Of a DNA stretch of 7,830 bases, positions 1 to 6,428 are shown piece after piece (within the stretch, counting starts at the first letter, position 1; the number at the start of each line of letters is the position of its first letter). This DNA is from Clostridia bacterium. Its GTDB lineage: Bacteria > Bacillota > Clostridia > Oscillospirales > CAG-272. Both the position numbers and the translations under genes were made by a program. Location: contig JAGCYR010000153.1 of NCBI GenBank assembly GCA_017960705.1, positions 1 to 7,830 of the forward strand, read 5' to 3'. The notes under the pieces were generated by a model. That model was given only the letters and a program-made list of their open reading frames with translations, had not been told where the DNA came from and did not search any database.

Positions 1-1
1 G

Positions 2-286
2 GATCCGACGCTGGTCGAGGCGTATCGGGCGATCGGAAAACTCCGCATTGTTAACGAGGCGCTGATCTCCGGATCGTTTGCGATCAAGCATCTCGACGGT
101 TCGCTGCTGGTTTACGAGCGAAAAATCGGAAAGAGCGCTGTCGCGGTGTTCATAAATCGTTCACAAAGCGATTTGACCGTCTCGCTTGATAGTAAATATA
201 AAGATTTAATCTCAGGCAGAATTATGAAAGGATCTTTGAAACTATCTTCGCGCTCTTTTGCCGTTTTGTCGGAATCGGACACCTGA
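2..286 (+). CDS. C-terminal end of a probable alpha-amylase-family (GH13) glycosidase, 5' truncated by the window
   Basis: The open frame runs in from the window edge for 94 codons and stops at TGA 284-286. The residues AYRAIGKLR, then a stretch around NEALISGSF, then LLVYERKIG and AVAVFINRS, follow the usual pattern at the end of GH13 enzymes: a helix with an LR motif closing the barrel, then the all-beta C-terminal domain in which a line such as 'vlvy.R...' is followed by 'v.vvlN.s'. Family members hydrolyse or rearrange alpha-glucosidic bonds in starch, glycogen or maltodextrins. The catalytic barrel lies outside the window, so the exact specificity (alpha-glucosidase, neopullulanase, amylase) cannot be told. 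The call rests on remembered family pattern, not on catalytic residues. No obvious terminator follows directly; the next hairpin is at 368-393. Confidence 0.6.
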   Translation, partial: DPTLVEAYRAIGKLRIVNEALISGSFAIKHLDGSLLVYERKIGKSAVAVFINRSQSDLTVSLDSKYKDLISGRIMKGSLKLSSRSFAVLSESDT

Positions 287-367
287 TTTTCCGCGTCGTT
301 TCCCTTGAAATGGCGCGCTTGACAGAACTTTTTTGGGGTAGATCGGCTCCTTTTCGACGTAAAATAT

Positions 368-400
368 CTCCGGTAACGAACTCGTTATCGGAGGTTTTTT
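368..400 (+). terminator. Intrinsic-terminator-like hairpin whose 3' arm contains the pdaA Shine-Dalgarno
   Basis: The arm CTCCGGTAACGA (368-379) pairs with TCGTTATCGGAG (382-393): up to 12 pairs including one G-U, more realistically 11 pairs with a four-base loop. It is followed by G and six T (395-400), and ATG starts at 401. This has the form of a Rho-independent terminator. The ribosome binding site GGAGG (390-394) is formed by the last four bases of the 3' arm plus the next G, so folding would also block translation of the downstream gene. It may end the upstream amylase transcript, act as an attenuator of pdaA, or both. Structure is read by eye; no folding energy was computed. Confidence 0.6.
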
Positions 401-1198
401 ATGAAACTGATCGCTTGTTTACTCTCGATCCTGATCCCTTTCTCAACGCCCGCCTTAACACATCACTGCGCAGGTCACGGGAGGTCGGATCCGACCGGTC
501 TCAGATGGTACGTGAGGCGGACTCAGGATCACGTTACGCCGGAATTGCCCTCCGAGTTTTCGCGTCTGACCGAGTACGACGGTTATTACGCCGATACTGC
601 TTGCGGGGAGAACGGGAAGGTCGTGTATCTCACCTTTGACGCGGGGTACGAGAACGGAAACGTCGAAAAGATCCTCGATACGCTGAAAGAAAAGGAGGTT
701 CCGGGCGCGTTCTTTATCCTGTCGCATTTCCTTACGGCAAACCCCGTGCTTGTCGAACGGATGATCGACGAAGGACACCTCGTCTGCAATCACACCGCAA
801 GACACCGTAATATGGCGAAGTCATCCGATGAGGAAATGAAGCGGGAGCTGACCGATTTGGAAACTCTCTTTCGGGAGCGGACGGGTCGCGAGATCTCGAA
901 GTATTACCGCCCGCCCGAGGGATCGTTCAAGTGGGATAATCTCGCCGTCGCAAAGGAACTCGGCTACGCCACGGTATTCTGGAGTTTTGCCTACGCCGAT
1001 TGGGATAATCAAAGACAGCCGTCGCCCGACGCGGCGCTCAAGAAGATCCGCGATAATCTGCATTCCGGCGCGGTCATACTCCTGCATCCGACGTCCGTGA
1101 CCAACGCGAAAATCATGCCGGAACTGATCGACGAACTGCGGGCGCAGGGTTATCGCTTCGGCACGCTCGACGAGTTGACCGGGAGAAATGGGAAATGA
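401..1198 (+). CDS. pdaA: PdaA-like polysaccharide deacetylase (delta-lactam-biosynthetic de-N-acetylase)
   Basis: This 265-residue protein starts with a signal peptide (KLIACLLSILIPFSTPALT), so it acts outside the membrane. The NodB-fold domain spans about residues 73-258. The first motif is TFDAGYENG (78-86): Asp80 is the expected catalytic base, while the metal-binding second Asp of ordinary NodB enzymes is Ala81. PdaA of Bacillus has Asn here, and the Tyr-Glu-Asn-Gly tail is typical of PdaA. Other motifs are NHTARH (130-135), RPPEG (170-174), FAYADWDNQ (196-204) and LLHPTS (227-232, catalytic His229). PdaA removes the N-acetyl group from N-acetylmuramic acid so that the muramic delta-lactam of spore cortex can form. 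GGAGG at 390-394 sits 6 nt before ATG. The stop overlaps the next start (ATGA), so the two genes are probably translated together. No good promoter is visible upstream. Spore role is inferred from family. Confidence 0.9.
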   Translation: MKLIACLLSILIPFSTPALTHHCAGHGRSDPTGLRWYVRRTQDHVTPELPSEFSRLTEYDGYYADTACGENGKVVYLTFDAGYENGNVEKILDTLKEKEVPGAFFILSHFLTANPVLVERMIDEGHLVCNHTARHRNMAKSSDEEMKRELTDLETLFRERTGREISKYYRPPEGSFKWDNLAVAKELGYATVFWSFAYADWDNQRQPSPDAALKKIRDNLHSGAVILLHPTSVTNAKIMPELIDELRAQGYRFGTLDELTGRNGK

Positions 1199-1872
1199 CC
1201 CGGATCATTCGTCGCTTTGCAGCGGCGGCGCTCTGTCTTGTTCTGTTGTTTCCCTTAACGGCGACGACCGTCCGCGCTGCTGAAACCGACCGTGCGCCGC
1301 GGGTCGCTCTGACCTTTGACGACGGACCGCACCCCGGACGAACCAAGCGGATCCTTAAACTTCTTGATCGCTATTCGGTAAAGGCGACCTTTTTCATTCT
1401 CGGGTGCAACGCGGAATACTATCCCGAGCCGCTGGAAATGGCGGTGCGGGCGGGGCACGAGATCGAGGATCATTCGTTCGATCACGTCACGAGGGGAAAA
1501 ACAGTCGGGGAGCTGGAGAACAGTATCACGAAAACGGCGGAGATCATCGAGCGGGCGTCGGGACGTCCACCGCGGTATTTTCGTCCGCCCGAGGGGAAAT
1601 GTACGCCGGAGCTGGATTCGGCGCTTGCTTCACTCGGCTACGATACGGTATTCTGGACTGTCGACTCGCGCGATTGGACGGGGAAGCCCGCCGACGCGAT
1701 CGCAAGAGACGTACTGAAAACCGTGCGCGACGGCGATATCCTCCTTTTCCACGACTATACCTGTCCCGGCGAAAATACTCTGCACGCGCTTGAAAAGATC
1801 ATTCCGGCGCTACTCTCCCGCGGATTCCGTTTCGTCACGGTGGAGGAAATGTTCGCATGTTCGGAAAACTGA
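1195..1872 (+). CDS. Canonical NodB-fold polysaccharide/peptidoglycan deacetylase
   Basis: This 225-residue secreted protein has a signal peptide (MTRIIRRF, a hydrophobic core to about residue 24, then VRA-AE near residue 29). The complete metal-dependent NodB motif set follows: TFDDG (40-44, base Asp42 and metal ligand Asp43), HSFDH (93-97, metal ligands His93 and His97), RPPEG (130-134), DSRDW (157-161) and LLFHD (183-187, catalytic acid His186). It should remove N-acetyl groups from an extracellular glycan, most likely peptidoglycan; chitin-like or exopolysaccharide substrates cannot be excluded. ATG overlaps the pdaA stop as ATGA, with GGGAG at 1181-1185 serving as ribosome binding site 9 nt upstream. 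It therefore forms a two-gene operon with the PdaA-like enzyme, which lacks the second Asp, so the pair combines two different active-site types. The stop codon runs into the stem of the terminator at 1871-1900. Confidence 0.88.
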   Translation: MTRIIRRFAAAALCLVLLFPLTATTVRAAETDRAPRVALTFDDGPHPGRTKRILKLLDRYSVKATFFILGCNAEYYPEPLEMAVRAGHEIEDHSFDHVTRGKTVGELENSITKTAEIIERASGRPPRYFRPPEGKCTPELDSALASLGYDTVFWTVDSRDWTGKPADAIARDVLKTVRDGDILLFHDYTCPGENTLHALEKIIPALLSRGFRFVTVEEMFACSEN

Positions 1873-1906
1873 TCGGAGCCGCCGTTCGGCAGCTCCGATC
1901 TTGTAT
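1871..1906. terminator. Bidirectional terminator between convergent genes
   Basis: GATCGGAGC (1871-1879) pairs perfectly with GCTCCGATC (1892-1900). After one C-A mismatch, GCC (1881-1883) pairs with GGC (1888-1890) around loop GTTC. On the plus strand a T-rich stretch TTGTATT (1901-1907) follows; on the minus strand the tail is AGTTTTCC. The two stop codons are only 34 nt apart, so the hairpin serves both the deacetylase operon and the DUF624 gene. Confidence 0.8.
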
Positions 1907-2953
1907 TCAGATTTCAGTGGGTTCGGGCGGGTCGATCTCGGTTTCTTCTTCGGATTCCGCGTCAGTCTCTTCGCCGACCTCCTCTTCGGTTTGGAGAGGA
2001 TCAATCATAATCTCCTTGACCTTGTAGTAGGCGGCGTAGGTCCCCATAAATTTGACGTGAGAGAACAGGAACATCAGCGGCATGGCGATCCCGAGGAAGA
2101 GGAAATAGCCGCCGAGACCGAACAAAAACATAATATTGAGGAATACGAACAAGAGCGTCCCGAGCAGCGCGAGGATATTGCGTTTCAGCCCAAGGATAGA
2201 GAAGATCAGGGAGTTCTTCAGCAGTTTGCGGATCGAGAGATCAAACGTCACGAGCTGCAGATAGAGATAGTAGCGCATAAAGATATAGATCAAGGTTATC
2301 CCGACCGTCGTCCAAAGGAAGAAATAGTCGAGGATCCGATGCGCGCTCGTGAACAGGTAATAGAGGTCGAAACCGAGCAGACCGAGGATGATGAAGTCGA
2401 TGATCCCGACGACAAGACCCTGTTTCCAGTTCCGCTTGATCGCGTAGAAGAAGTCCGAATAGGGGAAGACCGGGTCGCCCATCACGATCCCGCGCGTCAC
2501 GTAGGCGGCGCCGACGTTGACGAATCCGAAGGTAAAGACGGTCAGACCAGAAAGACCGATGAAGAAATAGGTCCAGAAGGTCGGCGCGCGTTCCGCCGTC
2601 TGCAGACCGTCGACGGCGAGCACGGCGAGATCCGCGGGGGTCGACGCGATCTGTCCCGCGCTCTCGGCGCGGATCAGAGGAAAGAGGTCGGACGCCGGGG
2701 CGTAAAACTCGCGGGAGACCGCGCCGGACAGGGCGAGGATGGCGAACAGAAGCGGGATGCAGCCGAGCACCATCAGAATATTGACCGAAAAAAGCTTGCC
2801 GAGATTATCTTTATAGAGACGGAAGAACCGTTTGAGTCCGGTCCCCTCGTTTGCCGCCTGTTCTTTGGTGACGCCCTTGCCTTCTCGTTGGGAGTCGAAC
2901 AGACGGAATCTCTTTTTCTTTTTCGGTTCCAGGTCCCGATCGAAGTCGTTCAA
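1907..2953 (-). CDS. DUF624 (YesL-like) integral membrane protein, TTG start
   Basis: The product has 348 residues with about six membrane segments near 57-80, 127-151, 180-201, 210-232, 258-280 and 281-299. The stretch around residues 145-180, with NVGAAYVTRG, GDPVFPYSDFF and AIKRNWKQG, has the look of the DUF624/YesL family, whose biochemical role is unknown; YesL lies in a pectin-sugar locus in Bacillus. The N-terminus is basic (KKKKRFR, 11-17) and the C-terminus from about 321 is strongly acidic, with many Glu and Asp; both tails are probably cytoplasmic. The start is placed at TTG 2953-2951 because AAAGGAG (2967-2961) lies 7 nt upstream and a promoter lies just beyond. An in-frame ATG farther upstream (3061) would put the whole promoter inside the gene. 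It is convergent with the deacetylases and divergent from the GNAT gene. Confidence 0.82.
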   Translation of the reverse strand: MNDFDRDLEPKKKKRFRLFDSQREGKGVTKEQAANEGTGLKRFFRLYKDNLGKLFSVNILMVLGCIPLLFAILALSGAVSREFYAPASDLFPLIRAESAGQIASTPADLAVLAVDGLQTAERAPTFWTYFFIGLSGLTVFTFGFVNVGAAYVTRGIVMGDPVFPYSDFFYAIKRNWKQGLVVGIIDFIILGLLGFDLYYLFTSAHRILDYFFLWTTVGITLIYIFMRYYLYLQLVTFDLSIRKLLKNSLIFSILGLKRNILALLGTLLFVFLNIMFLFGLGGYFLFLGIAMPLMFLFSHVKFMGTYAAYYKVKEIMIDPLQTEEEVGEETDAESEEETEIDPPEPTEI

Positions 2954-2960
2954 GCCGATT

Positions 2961-2967
2961 CTCCTTT
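2961..2967 (-). promoter_or_regulatory. Ribosome binding site that decides the TTG start
   Basis: On the minus strand AAAGGAG lies 7 nt before TTG (2953-2951) and downstream of a near-consensus promoter. No other in-frame start between the promoter and this point has a comparable site, so TTG is chosen over the upstream ATG. Confidence 0.75.
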
Positions 2968-2986
2968 GTCCGTCGTTTTCGCACCT

Positions 2987-3015
2987 ATTATACCGCAAAG
3001 GAAAGAAAAGTGCAA
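2987..3015 (-). promoter_or_regulatory. Housekeeping (sigma-A type) promoter of the DUF624 gene
   Basis: On the minus strand TTGCAC (3015-3010) and a perfect TATAAT (2992-2987) are separated by exactly 17 bp. Transcription would begin near 2980, giving a leader of roughly 25-30 nt that holds the AAAGGAG site. Confidence 0.82.
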
Positions 3016-3054
3016 GGTTTCGGGCGCAATTCAAGAATATTTTACAAAACGCGC

Positions 3055-3083
3055 TTGTCAAGAGAGAGGTTATATGATAAAAT
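3055..3083 (+). promoter_or_regulatory. Housekeeping (sigma-A type) promoter of the GNAT-carboxypeptidase pair
   Basis: TTGTCA (3055-3060), a 17-bp spacer and TAAAAT (3078-3083) face the GNAT gene. The promoter is back to back with the minus-strand one at 2987-3015, with about 40 bp between the two -35 elements, so a single regulator could act on both; no operator is evident. Confidence 0.65.
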
Positions 3084-3111
3084 AAAGAAAAAACCGAAGG
3101 AGGGGCGGACT

Positions 3112-3702
3112 ATGTTCCGGACCGGGTGGCTCTCCAACCTGTTCAAAAAGATCCCGGATATCTCGACCGAGCGCCTCTTGCTCCGGAGGATCCGGATCAC
3201 CGACGCTCCGGATATGTACGAGTACTCGAAGGACCCCGACGTGACCAAGTATCTGCTCTGGGATCCGCATCCGAATATCGAACATACGCGGAACTACGTC
3301 GACTATCTGCAGGACCGTTACCGCGACGGCAAGTATTACGACTGGGCGATCGTTCTGAAGAGCAGCGGCAAGATGATCGGCACCTGCGGTTTCTCCGCCA
3401 TCAGCGCCGAACACCGCTACGCCGAGGTCGGTTACGTACTGAATCCCGCCTTCCGTGGGCAGGGATACGCCGGAGAGGCGTTATCGGCGGTACTTGAATT
3501 CGCGTTCCGCAGGATGCAGCTCAACCGAGTGGAAGCCAAGTGCGTCGACGAGAACGAATCGAGCGAACGCGTGATGCAGAAGGTCGGGATGCAGTACGAG
3601 GGGACCGCCCGTTCCGCTTTGTTTATCAAAGGACAGTTCCGCAACATCAAGATCTACTCGATCCTTCGCGAAGAATATCTGAAAAAGGGCAAACCGTTCT
3701 AA
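3112..3702 (+). CDS. GNAT-family N-acetyltransferase (RimJ/RimL-like)
   Basis: The 196-residue protein opens its domain with STERLLLRRI (18-27), the usual first strand of the RimJ/RimL (Acetyltransf_3) branch of GNAT enzymes. The central strand AEVGYVLNP (104-112) leads into the acetyl-CoA pyrophosphate loop FRGQGYAGEA (114-123, Q/RxxGxA motif). It continues with a helix and the conserved run NRVEAKC, NESSERVMQKVGM and YEGTAR (138-167). The enzyme should transfer acetyl from acetyl-CoA to an amine, classically a protein N-terminus, but related proteins act on small molecules or antibiotics, so the substrate is unknown. The start at 3112 is preferred because AAGGAGG (3098-3104) lies 7 nt upstream and a promoter ends at 3083; an upstream in-frame ATG at 3010 precedes the promoter. 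The carboxypeptidase gene follows after 54 nt with no terminator between them. Confidence 0.9.
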   Translation: MFRTGWLSNLFKKIPDISTERLLLRRIRITDAPDMYEYSKDPDVTKYLLWDPHPNIEHTRNYVDYLQDRYRDGKYYDWAIVLKSSGKMIGTCGFSAISAEHRYAEVGYVLNPAFRGQGYAGEALSAVLEFAFRRMQLNRVEAKCVDENESSERVMQKVGMQYEGTARSALFIKGQFRNIKIYSILREEYLKKGKPF

Positions 3703-3712
3703 ATCCGTAATA

Positions 3713-3749
3713 CCTCCGCATACATTCGACCGTACGATCGAATCGGAGG
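3713..3749 (+). promoter_or_regulatory. Hairpin burying the carboxypeptidase Shine-Dalgarno
   Basis: CCTCCG (3713-3718) pairs with CGGAGG (3744-3749), and ATTCGA (3724-3729) pairs with TCGAAT (3738-3743); the loop is eight bases and a five-base bulge interrupts the 5' arm. GGAGG (3745-3749) is the ribosome binding site 7 nt before the GTG start, so in a transcript reading through from the GNAT gene the site would be paired with an anti-Shine-Dalgarno. No T-run follows, so this is not a terminator. Structure is read by eye. Confidence 0.55.
3719..3726 (+). promoter_or_regulatory. Possible sporulation (sigma-E type) -10 element before the carboxypeptidase gene
   Basis: CATACATT matches the Bacillus sigma-E -10 consensus CATACAhT in all eight positions. 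The expected -35 region 13-15 bp upstream is poor (AAATC at 3701-3705 is the best fit), so this is only a candidate. Transcription would begin around 3733, inside the hairpin loop and after the CCTCCG arm. Confidence 0.25.
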
Positions 3750-3756
3750 TGCGGGT

Positions 3757-4929
3757 GTGAAACGGTTTCTCTTTTTTATTTTGGCTCTTGTGCTGGTCTT
3801 TTCTTATTGTTCCGCCGGATGCGTCGCCTCGGACGACGGGGAGGACGTTTCGGCGGCTCCGACCGCGGGCGCGATGGATCTCGACGCTCGAGGCGCGATC
3901 CTGATCGAGGCGTCGACGGGGACGGTCCTCTACGAGCAGAACCCCGACGAGCCTTTTCCCCCGGCGTCGGTCACGAAGGTCATGACCCTGCTTCTCGTGA
4001 TGGAGGCGGTCGACGCGGGGAAGATCAAAATGACCGACCCGGTCACGGTGAGCGAATACGCCGCCTCGATGGGCGGTTCGCAGGTGTTTCTTTCGCCCGG
4101 GGAGACCCTCTCGGTCGAGGATATGATCAAATGCGCCGTCATCAGTTCGGCAAACGACGCGGCGGTCGCGCTCGCGGAGCTCGTATCGGGCAGCGAGGAG
4201 GCGTTCGTTTCGGAGATGAATCGGCGCGCCGCCGAGCTCGGGATGCAGAACGCGCACTTCGAGAACGTGACGGGGCTTGACGATACGACGACCGACCATC
4301 GCTGCAGCGCGCGGGATATCGCCCTGATGTCGCGGGCGCTGATCTCCCATAAAGAGATCCTGAAATACAGTTCGACCTGGATGGACAGCATCCGGGGTGG
4401 GGAATTCACCCTGACCAACACCAACCGCCTCATACGTTTTTACCGCGGGGCGCAGGGACTGAAGACCGGATCGACGGCAAAGGCGAAGTTCTGTCTCTCC
4501 GCGGTGGCGGAACGGGACGGGATGACCTTGATCGCCGTCGTGATGGGGTCCCCGAGCCGCGACGTGCGGAACGAAGAGACAAAGCGGCTGCTCGACTACG
4601 GATTCGCAAACTACGCCGTGTTCTCCAGCGAGGCGACCGAGCTTGACCCCGTGAGAGTACCGGGAGGCATCTCCGACTATTGTCGCGTCGGTTACGACGG
4701 TATCTCCTGCGTCGTGTCTCGCGGGGAAAAGAACAAGATCGAATGTGAGATCGAGCTGCCCGAGTCGCTTTCGGCTCCGATCGTCGCGGGGGAGGTTCTC
4801 GGGCGCGCCGTTTTTCGGTCCGGAGAAACGGTCGTCGGGGAGGTCCCGATCAAGGCGCTGGAGCCGGTCGGGAAGATCACGTTTCCAGCGCTTCTCGCAA
4901 AACTCTTCCGCGCGCTCGTGCTCGGATAG
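3757..4929 (+). CDS. Serine-type D-alanyl-D-alanine carboxypeptidase (low-molecular-weight PBP, PBP5/DacF type)
   Basis: This 390-residue exported protein cleaves the terminal D-Ala from peptidoglycan pentapeptides and so limits cross-linking. An N-terminal hydrophobic signal (4-20) is followed by the peptidase S11 domain, about 38-288. The three penicillin-binding motifs are present: SVTK (71-74, nucleophile Ser71), SAN (131-133) and KTG (236-238). A PBP5 C-terminal beta domain follows (about 295-370), and the last residues (about 373-390, KITFPALLAKLF) could form the amphipathic membrane anchor. SAGC (19-22) is a poor lipobox because Ser replaces Leu, so signal peptidase I cleavage near residue 24 is more likely. 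GTG is used as start, with GGAGG at 3745-3749. Bacillus has several paralogues (DacA vegetative, DacB and DacF sporulation) and the sequence alone does not tell which. It ends in TAG, with an in-frame TGA two codons later (4936-4938). Confidence 0.93.
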   Translation: MKRFLFFILALVLVFSYCSAGCVASDDGEDVSAAPTAGAMDLDARGAILIEASTGTVLYEQNPDEPFPPASVTKVMTLLLVMEAVDAGKIKMTDPVTVSEYAASMGGSQVFLSPGETLSVEDMIKCAVISSANDAAVALAELVSGSEEAFVSEMNRRAAELGMQNAHFENVTGLDDTTTDHRCSARDIALMSRALISHKEILKYSSTWMDSIRGGEFTLTNTNRLIRFYRGAQGLKTGSTAKAKFCLSAVAERDGMTLIAVVMGSPSRDVRNEETKRLLDYGFANYAVFSSEATELDPVRVPGGISDYCRVGYDGISCVVSRGEKNKIECEIELPESLSAPIVAGEVLGRAVFRSGETVVGEVPIKALEPVGKITFPALLAKLFRALVLG

Positions 4930-4978
4930 AAAGAATGAAAAAAACAGGGAAAAACGCTCCGAATCGGTCTTGAATCTA

Positions 4979-5007
4979 TTGCATTTTGCCGAGCGGTGTT
5001 GTATAAT
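4979..5007 (+). promoter_or_regulatory. Housekeeping promoter of pgi
   Basis: TTGCAT (4979-4984), a 17-bp spacer and perfect TATAAT (5002-5007). The start site would be near 5014, leaving a leader of about 24 nt with GGAGG at 5028-5032, five A bases before ATG 5038. No terminator hairpin is seen between the carboxypeptidase stop (4929) and this promoter. Confidence 0.83.
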
Positions 5008-5037
5008 GGGAACGATATAAACGTTTTGGAGGAAAAA

Positions 5038-6372
5038 ATGTCTGTCAGAGTCAATACGGAGTATCTCGACGGTTTCATCCGCGACGACGAGATCACCGAT
5101 CTGCGCCCCTATCTGCGCACGGCGCAAAAGATGCTTCTGGAGGGTAAAGGCGCCGGGAACGACTATCTCGGCTGGGTGACCCTGCCCGAAGATTACGACC
5201 GCTGTGAGTTCGCCCGCATTAAGGCGGCGGCGGAGCGGATCAAAAAGAGCTGCGATATCTTCCTGGTCCTCGGGATCGGCGGATCGTACCTCGGCGCCCG
5301 CGCCGCGATCGAGTTCGTCAAATCGCCGCTCTACAACGCCTTGGATAAGGACACCCCGGATATCTATTTCGCGGGGAACAATTTGAGCCCGACGGCGCTT
5401 TCCGAGCTGCTTTCGATCTGCAAGGGGAAGGATCTTTGCGTGAACGTCATCAGCAAGTCTGGCACGACGACCGAGACCGCGGTCGCGTTCCGTATCTTCA
5501 AGGATCTGCTCGTCGAAAAATACGGCGTCGACGGCGCTCGTACCAGGATCTTCGCCACCACCGATAAAAAGCGCGGCACGCTGAAGTCGTTTTCCGACAG
5601 ATCCGGGTTCGAGACCTTCGTGGTCCCCGACAACGTCGGCGGACGGTTCTCGGTGCTCACCGCCGTCGGTCTTCTTCCGATCGCGGTCGCCGGGATCGAC
5701 ATCGACGAACTGATGCAGGGGGCGGCTGACGCGTAGAAGGCGCTCTCGTCCTCCTCGATCAAAAACATCGACGCTCTGAAGTACGCCGCGATCCGCAATA
5801 TTCTCTACCGCCGCGGGAAGAACGTCGAGGTGCTGGTCGGCTACGAGCCCTATATGCTGATGCTGAACGAGTGGTGGAAACAGCTCTTCGGCGAGAGCGA
5901 GGGCAAGGACGGCAAAGGTATCCTCCCGGATTCGGTTATTTTCTCGACCGACCTGCATTCGCTCGGTCAGTACATTCAGGACGGACAGCGGATGCTCTTC
6001 GAGACGGTCGTTTCGGTGAAGGATCCGGGCGCCGCCTACGAGATCCCGTTTGACCCCGAGAATATCGACGGTCTGAACTTCCTTGCGGGCAAGCAGCTCG
6101 ACGAGGTGAACAAGACAGCGATGGTGGCGACTCTGCTCGCGCATACCGACGGGGGAGTGCCGAATACCGTCATCGAGGTCAAAGACAGATCCCCGCGTTC
6201 GCTCGGATATCTGTTCTATTTCTTCGAGTTTTCCTGCGCGATCTCGGGCTATCTGCTCGGGGTCAATCCCTTCAATCAGCCGGGCGTCGAGTCGTACAAA
6301 AAGAATATGTTCCGCCTGCTCGGCAAGCCCGGATACGAGAAACTCGTCGTCAAAACCAAAAAGAGATCGTGA
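5038..6372 (+). pseudogene. pgi: Glucose-6-phosphate isomerase, reading frame interrupted by a single in-frame TAG
   Basis: Ignoring the TAG, the frame encodes 444 residues, close to the usual 450 of Firmicute Pgi, which interconverts glucose 6-phosphate and fructose 6-phosphate in the cytoplasm. Visible landmarks are [11 protein letters not shown] (79-89), the sugar-phosphate loop SKSGTTTET (139-147) and family signature 1, [14 protein letters not shown] (198-211). Beyond the stop lie GESEGKD (285-291), DLHSLGQ (305-311, His307) and signature 2 around [12 protein letters not shown] (410-421, Lys421). Codon 233 (5734-5736) is TAG, between GAADA and KALSS, with no frame change. All the catalytic Glu, His and Lys positions fall after it, so the 232-residue front part alone should be inactive. 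The downstream part is intact, with no other stop or indel, so the lesion is recent, is an error, or the TAG is read through. The gene has its own promoter and ribosome binding site. The family call is certain; functional status is open. Confidence 0.93.
5734..5736 (+). other. In-frame TAG inside pgi (codon 233)
   Basis: TAG lies in the frame of pgi, flanked by codons for GAADA and KALSS, in a variable linker after helix [15 protein letters not shown] (Gln) to TAG transition is the simplest origin. No strong restart site follows: candidate starts GTG 5830 and ATG 5853 lack a good Shine-Dalgarno and lie well inside the fold. Confidence 0.9.
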
Positions 6373-6399
6373 AGGAACTGTGAATAATTCGTTTTGCCC

Positions 6400-6428
6400 T
6401 TGTTTTTTTCTCCGGGATCGTTTATAAT
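6400..6428 (+). promoter_or_regulatory. Promoter of the Walker-A protein gene
   Basis: A perfect TATAAT (6423-6428) lies 17 bp after TTGTTT (6400-6405), which matches the -35 consensus only in its first three bases. A weak -35 with a strong -10 suggests moderate or activated expression. A 7-bp inverted repeat is centred on the -10 (see 6408-6440). Confidence 0.65.

Noticed and set aside
1..6. GGATCC (BamHI site) exactly at the window start as a clone junction
   Set aside because: GGATCC occurs several more times in the window (for example near 484, 2333, 3186 and 7350), so it is common here and gives no evidence of a cloning boundary.
319..344. TTGACA (319-324) as -35 of a pdaA promoter
   Set aside because: The -35 is perfect, but no -10 lies 16-18 bp downstream (ATCGGC at 17); the best match, TAGATC, is only 14 bp away. 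Sporulation sigma consensus was also not convincing, so no promoter is called.
1790..3085. A 431-codon plus-strand open frame across the DUF624 gene
   Set aside because: It is codon-aligned antisense to the membrane protein, runs through the terminator at 1871-1900, and has the highly charged composition expected of such shadows.
3811..3822. Lipoprotein signal in the carboxypeptidase (SAGC, residues 19-22)
   Set aside because: The -3 position is Ser rather than Leu or another usual residue; the PBP5 family is normally exported by signal peptidase I and anchored by its C-terminal helix.
5734..5800. Pyrrolysine-type recoding of the pgi TAG
   Set aside because: I saw no clear stem-loop right after the TAG, and Pgi is not a known pyrrolysine protein; the case cannot be made from this window alone.
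5830..6372. A separate gene made of the second half of pgi
   Set aside because: GTG 5830 and ATG 5853 have no good ribosome binding site and fall inside the Pgi fold; the half protein continues the same frame as the first half.
6373..6410. Terminator for pgi at the T-run TGTTTTTTTC
   Set aside because: No stem of useful length precedes the T-run, and it overlaps the -35 region of the next promoter.
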